The notes under the pieces: generated by a model
Told to the model about the DNA's origin: nothing
The model's input: only the letters and a program-made list of their open reading frames with translations
Database searches by the model: none
From: Holothuria scabra
Lineage: Eukaryota; Echinodermata; Holothuroidea; Aspidochirotida; Holothuriidae
NCBI GenBank assembly: GCA_037179385.1
Contig: CM074193.1
Coordinates: forward strand, 38,472,846 to 38,536,845
Length of the DNA stretch: 64,000 nt
Reading direction: 5' to 3'
Shown here: one piece after another, positions 11,020-24,176 of the stretch
Layout: every line of letters begins with the position of its first letter
Numbering within the stretch: the first letter of the stretch is position 1
Position numbers and translations under genes: made by a program

Positions 11020-13779
11020 ATGCCCTCGTGTTCACCACCAAAGGATGACCATAGGCACAACCTTTACAACCATCTACAACCACACAGTAAATGTATGGAT
11101 TTTGCATTATAAATTGAAATTTATTTATCTTCCATTCATATTTGACTGGGTTTTACACAGGAGGTGTTGTCTAAGAGGAAGAGAGGTATTAATTGCGTTA
11201 TCTCACATCAGCTTTGATAACTTGATAAATGCAAAAGCACTTTGGGAAAAGCTTGGCACTGATTTTGTCATTTCAACTCTGATTTATGCATTGTGTTCAT
11301 TTTCCTCAAATTTTTGTTTAGACATACAGCGCGTAAGGCTAGAGGTGTATTATGTCTAAAGTAGCCATCCCCTTATTCTTGTAATGGTCATATGTGTGAG
11401 ATTAATAGCATGAGAGAAAACTGTGGAGCATTTTGTAAGACATTGGAGGTATTTTCATCATCAAATTTCGTCCTAGTATGCGTTTTCTCTTAACTTTTAA
11501 CAAATTTAAAAAAGCAACAATTTTCTCTACCACCAAATTGAAGAAGTAAAAAACTACACCTACCACCATGCTTTTATACTATTTTTACATGGATTGCGGT
11601 TTTCAAGTCATGCAGGACTTAGGCTTAAGTACACCTAGTTTGGACCAGCTGTTTTAAGGTGTATGATCGTCCCCATAAGTACATATCCAAGGCGTGAGTC
11701 AGCATTAGCCCCCTATCCTTTCATCGGACTACGCCGTGAATATTTTTAGGAACACATGGCCATAGTCTGCATGTAGGTAAAGGCAACCATGCAGAATGGA
11801 CAGCGAGTGTTCTTTGTAGGATGACAAAATTAGTGTCAGCTCCTTGGAAATAAGGCAAAACAGCCCACACCCTTTTACAAAAATGACAGCTTTCCAATTT
11901 TTTTTTTTTTTTTGGTAATGCTGACATATTAGTATAAAGGAACACATCAAGCATTCCTAATCCACGTGATCCTTTCCCCAATCCTAACTCTAACCATGAT
12001 TTTCAACACAGTTATTGAGAAGTTTTGGGGAAAAATATTTTACTGGTATCATTCGCAAAAGAGTGATGAGAGCCCAATCCGATAATCGTAGCGGTAGCAG
12101 CAGTGTCAGGGACGACCACCCCCCCCCCCTCCGGCTGTTTAATGACATTGGCTATGAATACTCATAGCCTAAGTAAATTTGCACCAGGTAACTGTGAACT
12201 CTAAACGTGCGAACTTAATTCCTTAGCGGAGAGCTTGCAATTACGACTGTGGCAAAAATATTTATGCGGGTATGAAAGAATTTGTACTAATATCTAGTAA
12301 GAGAATCTTTTTGAACTGTCCGTTTGGATCGTCACTGAAACAATTTTATATTATGTGGTCGTGTGTTCCTCTGCTGGTATCGTAAAGGTAACCGTATATT
12401 ATTTGTAAAGGCCAGAATAGCTTGTTCTGACCGTAGCCGAGAGAGGAGAGGGAAGGGGCAGAAATATTCCATAAAATGGATTATTTGTGGACCTGAAAAA
12501 GTCATGGAACAAGACATAGGCCTACGAGAATTCGGAAGGATTTGGAAATCACACTAGAAATTTTTTTTTCACCCATTTTGAAAATCCGGCCCCCTCAAAA
12601 CGTATAATTCTACCGGATCGGCTCTGGGCGACCGTTTCACGTCCGTAGCTAAACAACGCCCCCCCCCCCCGAAAGAAGGGACATCATTTAGTGGATCGAA
12701 ATTTGTCAATGTGTGTTAATTCAGTGACAACTTGAACTAAAGTATTGACAGCGAAAATTGGCGATATCCGCTTCTATACTCTTAATCTTTAAAGGCATTT
12801 ACCTGAATGTGGCTTTTCACTAGGGTCTGATTTGAAAGGAAAAATACCAGACAATGAAATCCAAATCCGGTCGCAATACTCTTTCCCTAACTCAAGTTAT
12901 CTCATTTAAAAATTTGGTTATGTCTGTTAAAAATTTCTTCACATTTCAACAGAACAGCAGAAAGATATGTATGATGCGGGCAGAGTATTTCAGATTCCGT
13001 ATTTTTTTCGTCGTAATTAAATGTCGTGTATGTGATAGAAATTCCAAACTCTGACGGAATGTTCGAAAATCTTTTCTATAGTATCTACCATTGCCCCTTG
13101 TGGGAACAGAACTCCTTCGGGAGTATTGTTTGGTTTTCGCTCCTGGCTCTTTGTCAGAGAGTCGGGGACTTTTGAAAAAAGTGCCCCCTAGCTTCTTTAC
13201 ATCCCGTCTAGAAGCTAGGGGCACCACGAGTATTACAAACAAATGTCTTTAAAAGCGGTAATCATAGTTATCTTTGTTTTCATAAGTACTCACACAACAT
13301 CCACAGTTCACCACATTTGCAGGTTATAGTGACTTAAAACTAACAAAAACTAACACAAAATTGTCCCTAATAACGGTCTCACGTCTTAATTGGCAAATTT
13401 TCGCCAACAGGAATATGAAGTCTGGTCTGTTATATTTTTGTCTTTCTTTGCAAGAAGAAAAAAAGCAACTGGAATATGCTTTAAATGCATTACTAACTGT
13501 TACCATGTTACTGACTTCCTAAGATGGAAATTAAACTGGCTTAGTTTTTCAGAACGTAAGAAACATCTTCTCGACTCAAACTGAACTTTTCTTTCCAGTT
13601 GTTTGAGTAATGGGTATCTTGAGTCATTTTCATCCCTTAAATTTCACAAATTAAGAGCATAACGTCAGCCATAATCTATTGCAGTGCTTAATCCACATTC
13701 ATTTGGAATATCCTGTTACATTCGTCTTTTAAATTAATGGCACCCTTTATCTACCTTCATCTTTCTTTTGGCTAGTCTA

Positions 13780-14108
13780 CACTCTAAAATCAAAAAGAGT
13801 GAACTTAGTCACTCTCCAATAGAGTGGGAAGCGTAGATTCACTCGGTTAGAGTGTTAATTCACTCCAAGAATAGTGAAATTTACTCTTAAAAGTGTGAAT
13901 GTCCCCCCAAAGAAATACGTTTTCTTCTTGATGGACATTGGTTGCTCTAAATATAAAGAGTTATCATTGTAGGCACTCGTGGAAATGTTAATTTCTACTC
14001 TTCCTGGAGTGAGTTTAACTCTTCTTGGAGTGCTTCAATCAAACGGAGGGAAGTCACACTTTCACTCATCAGAGATTGATTAGGTTCACTTATTTGATGT
14101 ACGAGTGT
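13780..14108. mobile_element. CACTC palindromic MITE, copy next to GPCR-2
   Basis: Begins CACTCTAAAATCAAAAAGAG directly after TA and continues with alternating GAGTGAA/TTCACTC blocks, like the clean copy at 40208-40526. The right end is degraded, so the end point is approximate. It has no ORF. It lies about 230 bp upstream of the GPCR-2 initiation codon and may overlap its promoter or 5' UTR. Confidence 0.7.
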
Positions 14109-14342
14109 AATTCGTGTCCAATGGCACGTTATCTACCTCCACCCTTCTATTCTGGCTTTGTCTAACATATGTCTCAACAAGGTTTCCGTAGATTAATTCA
14201 ACCATCTCAAACTTTTAAAAGTGACGGAGGCTAAGCCCGAGACAGTTGGGGCAAACGCTGAGACATACCAAGTTCTCCTACAACAAGCTTGTTGCAGTTA
14301 ATTTGGTGTTTCGCTAGGTGTGTGCATACGAAGTCAATCAAC

Positions 14343-14728
14343 ATGGCACCCAACTCTTCTTGTCTGTCCATAATTCGTGAAGAAAATTGCTCTAGGACGT
14401 CGTTTCATCTGAGTGCGTCCCCTCCATGGGTAGCCTTCTACGCAGTTGTTTATTTCACGATTTGTCTTGTAACTCTTTTCGGTAACCAGCTGGTCATATG
14501 TTCTTACGTCCTGGAGCCAAAACTTAGGAGACCAACCAACATTTTTATAGTGAGTTTATCAATAGCTGACTTCGTAACCGGTTTAATCGCGGTTCCTCTT
14601 GTTGTTATTAGTCGGTTGTTTGAAGGTTGTTACATTTGTCGGGCTTCTACAAGACCTTATCTACACTTGACCTCGTTCATGATGTGTACTACGTCCATCA
14701 TGCATTTGATTTTCATAACACTCGACAG
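14343..14728 (+). CDS. Class A orphan GPCR-2, exon 1 (N-terminus to TM3)
   Basis: First coding exon of a rhodopsin-like GPCR. I chose the ATG at 14343 because its context (ATCAACATGGCA) is favourable and it starts MAPNSSC, a short extracellular N-terminus with NSS and NCS glycosylation sites. A more upstream in-frame ATG at 14289 would add 18 residues. Following are TM1 (GNQLVIC), ICL1 KLRRPTN, TM2 LSIAD (Asp 2.50), Cys 3.25 in YICRA and TM3 ending in LDR. The exon ends GAC-AG at a GTAAG donor (14729). Joined to 19796-20468 it gives 352 aa, a normal class A length. No Asp 3.32, so probably not aminergic. Confidence 0.9.
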
Positions 14729-15294
14729 GTAAGAACTTATAAATAAACACTGGGAGTGGATTCAAAGACAAAGTGGGGTGTCCCACTCACGTTTTGAAAG
14801 GAGGGGGCATCTCTAATAATGACTCGGCTCCATTTTTCAGAAATGATGAAAACAACAACTAAAATGAGTTTAAATTTTATTATCAACATCATTTCGAATT
14901 GAGGCAATTTGAAGCTATTCTGAGATCAAATAGGGCATTATGGAAATGTTTCAATTTGCATTTTCCCCAGGAGCTACTCGCAAATGCCGCAAAGTTCCTC
15001 CCACCTTGTGATATGGATCCACGCCCTTTAAATAAAAAACAAATTCTTTGAACTAAATTTATTGTTCATTGGTGCATGTCATGATAAAATTAATTTTGTT
15101 CAAAAAATCAATCTTTATTATTTAAACTTGCATGAAACGTCGCACTTACACAGGTGTTAAAATTTATACGTCCACACGTAAATTCAACCATGCAAATTCA
15201 AAATACAAATCTTGATCATTTAAAACTTCTACCCGTTGAACGCTGGACATTTGGATTTGACCTTCTTTTTCGAAATTAGCTGTACACTCCTTAA

Positions 15295-15545
15295 AAATAT
15301 CTGGTGAAATTTCACCAGATTCCCTGTCAGTGTAACACTCACACAGCCCTAGTTAATTTAACAATGAATTTTTATTCCAATTAAAGAAGAAACTGCTTAA
15401 ATACTAGATGAATAGCCAGTCATTTGGTTAAATGCACCATTGTGGTTTAAATGACCATGATATCCTGGTAAAAAATAACCAGGATGTAGGTGCTACGTCA
15501 GCACGGATCCTGGTGAAATTTTACCAAACTTTTTTCACAGTATGT
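15295..15545. repeat. Foldback with CTGGTGAAATTTCACCAG palindromes
   Basis: A perfect 18-bp palindrome, CTGGTGAAATTTCACCAG, lies at 15301-15318. A hairpin with TCCTGGTAAAAAATAACC arms follows near 15462, and a closing CCTGGTGAAATTTTACCA near 15510. The repeated TGGTGAAAT/ATTTCACCA motifs suggest a small foldback element. The outer ends are unclear. Confidence 0.5.
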
Positions 15546-16844
15546 AGGGACATATTTTTGCATTTGACTTAAGATACCTGCCATCCAACTTCAAAAGATT
15601 TTTAAAATTGTATTTTGTATTTCGACTCATAATATATGTAAATGAAATGGAATTAAGCGGCAAAAAGTAGTTACCAATTCTTGAACAATGAAAATTGGTC
15701 GAGTTTTAGTTCAGCTATGCACGAAAATAAAATTAAAAAATGCTGAAAAAAAGGTCAAAAATTTCCAAACCAATATGCCAAAAATGATACTTGGGGAAAA
15801 CATATAAAATAGGTACTTCATGTTTTAAAATTGGAGAAAGCGTATTCACAGGTACAAACAAGAATACTTTTTTTTATATTTTCAGCAGTAAGGTACATTT
15901 CTAGTCTTTGTTTGAGCCGTGGCCTCCTGGTATAGAAACAACCACTATTAGCTTGTTATTTGCGGTTTTCCATCGTTAGAAAATTTGCCAAGTCATGATC
16001 CCCAGATCCTCAGTCATGACGGACAGTTTCAAGGGGCAAAATTTTCTAATGTGTCTTCTAACCCTTGTGAGAACATGCAGTGTCGGTAATTTAATCCTAA
16101 AGACGCGTATCACTTCAAAGATCAATTCAATTGTTTTAAATATCTTTCACATTATATGGACGTCTGGATAGTACGCCACTACTTGTATTACTGAATGAAA
16201 GATATGATTGAACTAAATTAAGAGAGAGAGGGAGGAAAAATGTTTTTCTTGGTTTGGCTTTTTAGAAGTAACCTTTAAAAAATAAAAGCTACCGTCCTTT
16301 TTCATTTATTTCGTTTATCTGTCGTGAGTGAGTATAAACGTGAATAACTTGAGATAATGTTCTATTAGAAAAACCTCTGCATTAAAATTTTAGGCTCAAA
16401 CGACACAACCTTCAATTGTATTAGTTTTTTAAATGTGGCGCCAAGTGGATTGCAGCTGTCTGCATTTTTTGGTGTTGGTTTGTGGTTCCTTCAAGGGAGC
16501 ACGCACATATTTTACATGGTGACATAATATGCATAAAATCTATGCTGAAAATTTGAACTTTGTTCCAAACGGCTGCAACAATTTCAAAATCATAGTTAAA
16601 AGGCAAGAGCAGTCGTCCGAAGCTGAATTGAAAGCACAGTTAAATCTCACAATTTGCGCTTTCTTTCTGTTCAAAGTATGTAATATTTCTGGACTAAAAT
16701 ATTGCATATTCAACGTTCAAGATTAAAAAGTAGTTAATCCTGATAAACTCCCTAACGTAAAAATACACCTGATTCTAAAACTCCAGTTTTAATAAAACAT
16801 GACAGTCTACTACACTTCTTCATAGAAAATCTCGCTTTCCTGCC

Positions 16845-17025
16845 TCTCAGCATGGGATAAGTCGAGAGGTCTGGGGTTCTATCCCAAGCCGGTCGTACGA
16901 AGTCTTTGGAAATGGAACCCACTGCTATGGTTATTGTGATTGGTGTACAACATAATCAATTAAATAGGGAAGAGAAGTCGGTGAGCCACAACAGTGGATA
17001 AAGGCCGTGGGAGGCCCCACTTAAA
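16845..17025 (+). repeat. tRNA-derived SINE-like repeat, copy 2
   Basis: The head carries GGGGTTCTATCCCAAGCC, a B-box-like segment. It is followed by AAATGGAACCCACTG, GTGAGCCACAACAGTGG and AAGGCCGTGGGAGGCC, which match the reverse complements of copies 1 and 3. The insertion is intronic in GPCR-2. Divergence between copies is high, so the family is old or has subfamilies. Confidence 0.5.
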
Positions 17026-19795
17026 CCAATTTATTACAACTGAGAGGTAAAACTACCTCATGTAACTCAGCAACAAGTTGACAACCCAAAATCTGAAGCG
17101 TATACCCTACATGTGAAGTAAGTTTGTAACGGTGATACCTTTGAGCAAATGTGTGTCTGCGAACCTTCTCATCAGTCTGTAAGTCCGGCTTAGCAGCCTG
17201 CTATTTTAATGGATTTACACTGTTTTGTTGCTTTTAAGGATACGTTAAGAAAAGGACTTTATATTGTACCTCAGGCCCTTGGAGATTCAAAAAATGTATA
17301 TAACGGAACAAAAAAAAACATGAATCCAAAAGTTCCATCCCCTCTTCTTGTCCTTAGTCGACATTCCTTAGTTGAGATGTAAAATGTTGAAGTTTATTCA
17401 TTCAATTGAAAATGGTAGGTTGAGAAAAATCTGTGATAGCATTGTCTGTCGGCATCAAATTATAGTCCTATATTTCCCTTGTTTCCTGAAAGCTACTGGA
17501 ACTGCTTGCAATATGCATAGCAATGTCACATTTAGGAGGTAAATAACGTGATTAATCAAGCCCTCTCTGAACGATTTGATATGTAAGAAAACAGGACGTG
17601 TTAAAGCTTAAAGGTCATGAAAACATTTTTAATTTCAAAGTGAAACAAAGCAGGTAATGTGACTTTCACAAGAGAGTCACAAATTATTACACAATAGACT
17701 ATTTTGATTTAAATTAATAAACTTCAACATTTATTACCACATTAAAACAATGTATGACAACGGGGGTTGCAATAAAATTCATTTTTCAACTTCTTAAAGA
17801 TATATTTGTAAAATTCTTGACTTGAGGTACAATTGAATATACGCTTGCAGTTTGACATGACTATTTATGCAGGTGATATTAAGCCAATAGAAAATGTACT
17901 AAAGGTCATGTTTACTGTTGCCTGTAATAAATACGTGCACTGCTTATCCCGGTGAAGATCATGAATGATGTTGGACGTGATTGAGTCCTTCCCAAGAGAG
18001 TAAGTAAACTTCTTCTTGAAATTATGTTCCGGATGATGCTATAATGACTTCGCATTTGTCAGAATGGAATTCCATTCATCTTTCCTTCCACTGTTGGGTA
18101 GTATACGTTAGTCAGTCGGTGTTGTATTATTTGATGTCAAACTCATTTTTCATGGCCATTTATATCACGGCGTCATCAGGCGAAAATTCGCATGATGGAA
18201 TTAAGATTTTGTGCGATATGTCATAATTCTAACACAATCGAAGTGCTTTTGGAAAAAGCCCTATATGATACACCCAATGTGTTTTGAATGTCAGATGAAA
18301 ACTCGCCTTCTACAGAACACCAGTCTGATCGAAAGAAAGTTTCGAATTAAATTCTCTGCGCATCCAGTTATACAGTATTATTTCATCTAAGGGGGAGGAG
18401 ATGAAAAGGGGGAGTCCCCTTTGAAAAATATCGCCCGCTGGAGCAATGTGTAGTTTGCCATAGACATGACACAATTTTACACATGTGACTTAGGAAATCC
18501 CCTTTGAACATTTTTGCGCCCCTTCTAAAACCTTCTTTGGCTAAGGGCCTGTATAGCCAACTGTTTAAAACCTAAAACCTGTAAGATACCAAGCGTGCAG
18601 CCGTTTGTCTGAAGCCTAACTCGCATGTTAGTTCCGAAATTCACGATAAATTCGAAGGGCTTTTCTTCACATGGTATTTTCGTTCCGGATATCGTGTCAA
18701 AGAGTATGTTTAAAACAAGTTGCCTTCAAGAATCGTAGGACAAGTTAGAACAGCAGATGATCATACGCTCCATTAGCTTAGAAACGGTAGGTCAGGCTAA
18801 TGGGTAGATAATTATCTGTGTCGTACCTTTTAGAACAGTCCAATTTATCAAATGTATTTTGGATAGAGTTTTCAAAGAAGTCCACTGTTTGATCGGTCGG
18901 TATTATATGGCGTAAATTACATAAATGTCCGAGAGGCACGAGAAGATGCAGAAATCATATTTTCCAAGCTAATAAAAACTTGACCTCAAATGTTTATATC
19001 TTTAGGGACATGTCAGGAACGCTCGAGTGTATTTTATTTTCATTGAATTCGGTTATTAAATGACTTGCAATTGAAAAGAAAGTGACACATATTTAAAGGG
19101 ATAGGTAAAAAGCAAACAAAAGAGGGATTTATCTTTAGGAAGACTAACCACTAAGTTACTCAAAATGGGACATAGCAGGGTACAATTGAAGTTCAGACGA
19201 CAAACCAAAATCTGCACGCTAAGGGAGACGAAAAACAACAAAACAGACAAAAAGGAAAACAAAGGCTCAGCTTTCTTGCATCGGGCCCCCAAAATGTCTG
19301 CAATACAGTCAGGTCAAAGTTGTTCTTACATGTCATTTTCCCATAACTGTGGCTGAGACTCCTCCAACGTATCTGACTGGTCGATTATGTCAATGTCTGC
19401 AAGGCTTGTTCGCAAGCTACGAACGCGAATTCACAAGAGGATATGAATTTTACGCACCTTTGTCAGGTAATTTCCCCTCATATTGAACAATTGCCTTTAC
19501 ATGATATTAACAACGTGTTGGCATTAGATGAACAAATCGTTTGAAATTTACAAACAGTGATTTATCCAAAAAGTCACGTGTAATCCATAGTTTTGCTCCA
19601 TCAGGAATATTGTTTGCTTTAGCTAGCAGAATAATTGATTTTCTTATCTTTGCTTATGCGTGGGTTACTTCCAAAGGGAATTGGTAACTGATACTAATCC
19701 AGGGTCCTTTTCCAAATACCCGATCCACCGGGTGTGTGGTTGACACTGTTCTAAAGCAACTATATTCCTAATGAGTTTCGTTATTCTTCTTTCAG

Positions 19796-20468
19796 ATATA
19801 TAGCTGTGACGAGACCTTTAAAGTATCCAATCTTGGTGACTCGGCGTCGGTGCAAAATTATCACCCTAATGATATGGATAGTTGGTTGCTCTTTGGGCAG
19901 TATTCCAATCATGCCGCCCGTTCCCAATCCTTATCTCTGGGTCTGTGGTAAAACATTTTATGAGGGTACCAATGCAAGTATCCATCGTCTCGGTGCTGTG
20001 ATCATCATTCCGTCTATCTTGTCAATCTTATCCATCTGTTACCTACGTATGTTTGTCATCTCAAGAAGACACATTCGAGAAAAAAGCAAAAGACTCAAAT
20101 CGCAAGTTAGCGCTGAGTCGATCGCTTTCTCAAATAGAAAGGCTATGTACCGAACAACAGTTACTACTTCAATCATTCTTGGTGGGTTTGCTGTTTGTTG
20201 GTTACCGACTACAGGGAAGTTTCTGGTGGAATTATTTGAATGTGCATCTGATGAGCAGCTCTTCGTCATTCAAACGACATCAGAGGTCCTAGGATTCTCG
20301 AATTCTATGGTTAATCCAATCATATACGCATATCGCAATAAATTGTTTTGTTCAACATACAAAAGGATACTTATATCGATCTATTATCGGTGTTTTAGTG
20401 TAGTAACAGATCTTGATCCAAAGGAAGACGCTAATGCATTGCACACTGTCAGCTCGTCCGTGGTGTAA
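19796..20468 (+). CDS. Class A orphan GPCR-2, exon 2 (TM4 to C-terminus)
   Basis: Terminal coding exon, entered at A-TAT-ATA to complete DRY and then Ile-Ala-Val-Thr. Visible are TM4 with Trp, ECL2 Cys in WVCGK (partner of Cys 3.25), TM5, a basic ICL3 with several Lys/Arg, TM6 CWLPT, TM7 with NPIIYAY, helix 8 and a C-terminal tail ending SSSVV, a possible class I PDZ-binding end (S/T-x-hydrophobic). The stop is TAA at 20466-20468. The frame has no lesion. This is the only apparently intact member of the trio. It likely signals through a heterotrimeric G protein, but neither ligand nor G-protein class can be read from sequence. Confidence 0.92.
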
Positions 20469-21219
20469 AGTCTTACAACATTTTTAATTTTAATTATTTT
20501 ATCAGTGAATTCTTCAACTGTTGCCTTCCGTTGATCGCCTTTCCGGAAAGTCATGCCAACTTAAAGTAACGGTTCAAACTCTTCAGGACTTCAAAAACAT
20601 AACAGTCTATAGTTGTATCGTCGACATAATTGCTAATAGTGGTAGTAGACAGTAAGCGAACTTCACTGGAAGTGAATTGAAATTGCTTTGTATTAAAAAA
20701 AAGAGTTTGGATGGAGTAAACACATATCTTTGTTCAATCTCCTCTTCGTTTTAAAAGAGGTAGAAAGATGTAAATAATGAGATGCAGCGACTCTGCTACG
20801 TTTATCAGCTTTTTACATGGATCTAATACTACGCAAAAATGTGTATATATACCTCCTTGCAGCCAAAAATAAGTCGCACAGCCTCGGTCACACAATCTAA
20901 AACGAATTCGGATCGGATTCTGATCCGATTTTTGTGAGTTTTCAGTAATATCTTCTCCATCCCTGGTCGAAAAAAACCCTTTTCCAACCCGTCCTCTCCG
21001 ATTAAAAAATATATGTCGGTGTGACGTCACGAAAAGTCAGTTATCATTCACTTTTATAGACATCAGATGCAATTCATATATGCACACGAGTTGACAAATT
21101 TGTGGATGTTTCCGACCAGAGATGGACAAGATACCAACAAAAATGTCCAAATCGGATCGTAATCTGATCTTAAGACTTAAGACTGAGCATAGTAGAGGGC
21201 GCAGTTCCTTAATTAGCCC

Positions 21220-21249
21220 AAAGATATTATAAACGTTTATAATATCTTT
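21220..21249. repeat. Perfect 30-bp palindrome
   Basis: AAAGATATTATAAAC followed by its exact complement GTTTATAATATCTTT, with no spacer. It is flanked by ATTAGCCCA on the left and an ATTAGCCCAGAGATGTTATA variant on the right, so it looks like two inverted, adjacent ends of one repeat. Related text (TAATATCTTTGCATTAGCC) closes the foldback near 21910. Confidence 0.85.
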
Positions 21250-21267
21250 GAATTAGCCCAGAGATGT

Positions 21268-21893
21268 TATAAACGTAGATACCAAACTCCTATCCCTACA
21301 CTGTTAGACGCGCTGACTCCTCACAGAGACCCAATCGGAGGGGCGGACTTGATCATTTGGCATGCGCACAGTTCTCTTCGGTTATCTGCGTGCCCAATGA
21401 CGCATGCGGAACAGAAACTTCATTGTGAGGACATGTCAGCGTGCGTGCATTTTCAAAGCGAGTTCTGTACCCGCAGAATGCATTTCTCCGTCTAAAGTCC
21501 GGAATAATTGACGCGTAATGAACGCAGTAGTTGATTTTGTGTTGTAAGCGCGTAAGAATGTAAACACGTGAATAGATGTGCGCTTGTGAAAATACCATTA
21601 AGCTGACCAATCAGTAATCCAATGAACTTCAAACCAATTGTTGTGCGTTAATGTTAAAATGTTCTTCAGTAGAAAGCCGGAGAAGAAGCCCAAAACTGTT
21701 TCATGCAAGTGAAGTTTTCTGAAGAACGGTGTTTGCAAGAATTGCAATGTTTCAAAATCACACGTATTTATACTACCGGAATCTATCAATTATCTATCAG
21801 CATTCAAAACGACTGATCAGTGATCACCACTTCCGCCCCTCCGATTCGGCCTCCGTGAGGAGTCACCGCGCCATTTTAAGTTTGGTATCTATG
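21268..21893. mobile_element. Foldback element with ~70-bp inverted arms
   Basis: The left arm (21268-21345) holds GATACCAAACT, GCGCGCTGACTCCTCAC-type text, then AATCGGAGGGGCGGA. The right arm (21826-21893) holds TCCGCCCCTCCGATT, GTGAGGAGTCACCGCGCC and AGTTTGGTATC in reverse complement. The arms match well in their cores and differ by indels. The spacer of about 480 bp has no credible ORF. This is a non-autonomous foldback/MITE-type element of unknown superfamily. Confidence 0.7.
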
Positions 21894-22632
21894 CTTGTAA
21901 TATCTTTGCATTAGCCATACATGCAACGAAAATAATGTAAAGATGTCGTTGTAACCACATTACCTTTGACATGAGAACGTACTAGAATTGCTCTTAAGTC
22001 TTATGAAGAAAAGCTTTAAGTTGAAAAATTGATCAAATGGTTGTCTTTCAGGGTTTTAGTCATCTTTGTCGTTATGGCCTCGGGGTGACTGAACCAGTTT
22101 AATTTGCATAGTGATGAGTGATTATTTCGATGAGATTTAAAGGCAAGTGTCAGTCAACTGTAAGTCAACCCGATAAAAGGGTCAAAGTGAAATTTATTTT
22201 CAGGTATGTTTCTAGTGCAAGTTTTGTTACCCTTTAGTCGCCTCTTACGACATTCGGGAAATACCGTGGGCATATTCTGAAACCCCAGCCCACAAGGGGC
22301 TGCGTAGTGAGGAACAACATTCTTCAATGCATTAAATTTGAAAGTACGTCGCTATCCTGCTCTTTCAAAGTGTGTCAAAAGAACCCGAAATACTGATGTT
22401 TTGGCTAGGGGGGGGGGGGAGGGGAGGTAAGGATCTTGGCCTTCGAATCGGCTCTGCACAGATTAGCTGTCGGAGAGTTAGAAGGCTTACTAACTTAAAG
22501 GGCTTCACATGCTCAGCCTGGTCGAAGTGAGTTTGTGTGTAAGCCAAGAGCACACTATGATTTCCTTATATTATAATCCTGTCTTTCCATACCTCCCTCT
22601 TCTCAAGGAAGGAACAAACATCCAAAATTATT

Positions 22633-22748
22633 GAATGAATAAATAAAAAATAAATTAAATAAATAAATAAAAAAATGAATGAATGAATGAATGAATAAAT
22701 GAATGAATGAATGAATGAATAAATAAACAAATAAATAAATAAATGAAT
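22633..22748. repeat. (AATG)n/(AAAT)n microsatellite
   Basis: Imperfect tetranucleotide array alternating AATG and AAAT units over about 115 bp. A simple-sequence tract, likely length-polymorphic; no gene context. Confidence 0.95.
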
Positions 22749-24051
22749 TTGATCTTAACTGTTGGGTAGTTGGTTAGGCATCCCATGTGAAATTGCAATA
22801 TATGAACTGTCTTGCTGGATCACCATTCTGAAATAAATTTCCCTAAAGGTTTTAAGCAGTAAACTAAAATTGGCTGAGTGAATTGAAAAAAAAAATTTCC
22901 CAATGCTAATATCTGTTTCAATCCAAATCTAACCAAAGCTGAAAGAATAATCAAGAACCAAATTTATGTTCGATATGTTGAAATGCATGGCTTGCATGGC
23001 CGGTCCCCTCATGAATGCCATATTTAGATACTTACAATAAGTAATATTGTAACGAAAATTTCATCTAGAAGGTAGCGTATGTGGCACCAGGATGTATGTA
23101 GAGTCACCCGATTTCTCAAAAATTTTTAGTGGGTAGGAATTGTCTTCCCAAGACCCTTCACTGATACCAATTTTTTTTTTTTTGGTTCCGAAAAATACGC
23201 ACATTTTGAAGCACTCCAAATTTTACTTCAAAAGGTAGCATACATAGCGCCAGATTGCATGTAAGGACATGCAATATTTCTAAAATTTCAACGCTCAGTA
23301 TACTGCATGCCCCCTCCCTTCAGAGAAATTCTGCTTGAGCCATTGTGTGATTTAGATGTGAAAGGGTCCAAGAAAACTATAGAACATAATTTCTCCAACA
23401 TTGCAAAATCTTACAACCATCTTCCACAGAATTATATATAGCCAAATGACACACTTATTGTTTTTTTTCTTGTTTCCGTTAATTGTTGTGATGGTGTTCT
23501 ATAGTCAAGTACCACTTACATTCACTTGTCTTCAGTCTAATTGCGTTCACTTTAGAGGGTAAGTTGATACTATTATACGCTTTTATCATTAGACGTTGCA
23601 TTAACAGGGTTTTGTAATAGGACTAAAGTGATATTAATATTAAGTCTAAGTCTATTGAAATGTAAGTCGACAGGCCCATCCATTTTCGGCACGTAATCAA
23701 ACAATACAAATACCAATCGAAAAGCTGCAGAAAGGTGACTTTACGAACAGCTTTTCATGATGGAACAAATTGAGCAATACTTTTTTGGTAAATTAAGAGA
23801 ATATTAAGGCAATGGCACACTGGTGTTTAATATAACCGCCCAAAGTTTAAGCACAATCGCCGTTTGGGCTGAAAGTAACAACACACAGCTAGTGAGAACA
23901 GTATCCGAGACAGAACTGGTTAGAATATCATAGTAACAACACACACTGAAGTATTTTAATGGTCAAATCTGATAGTATTACTTGGGTTAGTTAGTTAATT
24001 AAATAGATGGAGTTTTACGGCCCAGTTTCTAATCTACTGGTTCAAGTCGAG

Positions 24052-24176
24052 CCGGCCAAGGCTTTTATTCCATTGGTGGCTCACTGGCTTGTTTTCCCTA
24101 CTCCATTGCTTAGGCGGAGCATTACGCACAGCGCCAGTAGGTTCCATTTTTACGGTATTACATGGGATCGAACATT
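24052..24176 (-). repeat. tRNA-derived SINE-like repeat, copy 3
   Basis: Matches the body of copy 1 in the same orientation: GCCAAGGCTTT, TGGCTCACTGGCTTGTTTT, CCTAC and CAGTAGGTTCCAT in order. The head merges with the hairpin at 24160-24254, so the tRNA-like part is missing or rearranged. Confidence 0.5.

Larger units (their letters stand above)
10367..14342. other. Gene-free interval between GPCR-1 and GPCR-2
   Basis: No convincing exon was seen. The interval should hold the divergent 5' regions of GPCR-1 (minus) and GPCR-2 (plus). It contains a foldback of GACCGAAAA-type units (10717-11019), C-runs near 12120 and 12660, and a CACTC-family MITE (13780-14108) just upstream of the GPCR-2 start. 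Confidence 0.55.
14729..19795 (+). other. DRY-position intron of GPCR-2
   Basis: About 5.07 kb between GTAAG and a strong acceptor (TATTCTTCTTTCAG). I see no internal exon. It contains a foldback with CTGGTGAAATTTCACCAG palindromes (15295-15545) and a SINE copy (16845-17025). Its position inside the Arg codon of DRY matches the introns of GPCR-1 and GPCR-3, supporting duplication from one intron-bearing ancestor. Confidence 0.8.

Noticed and set aside
10925..11359. 144-aa plus-strand frame
   Set aside because: The first half lies in the GACCGAAAA foldback and the rest has no domain.
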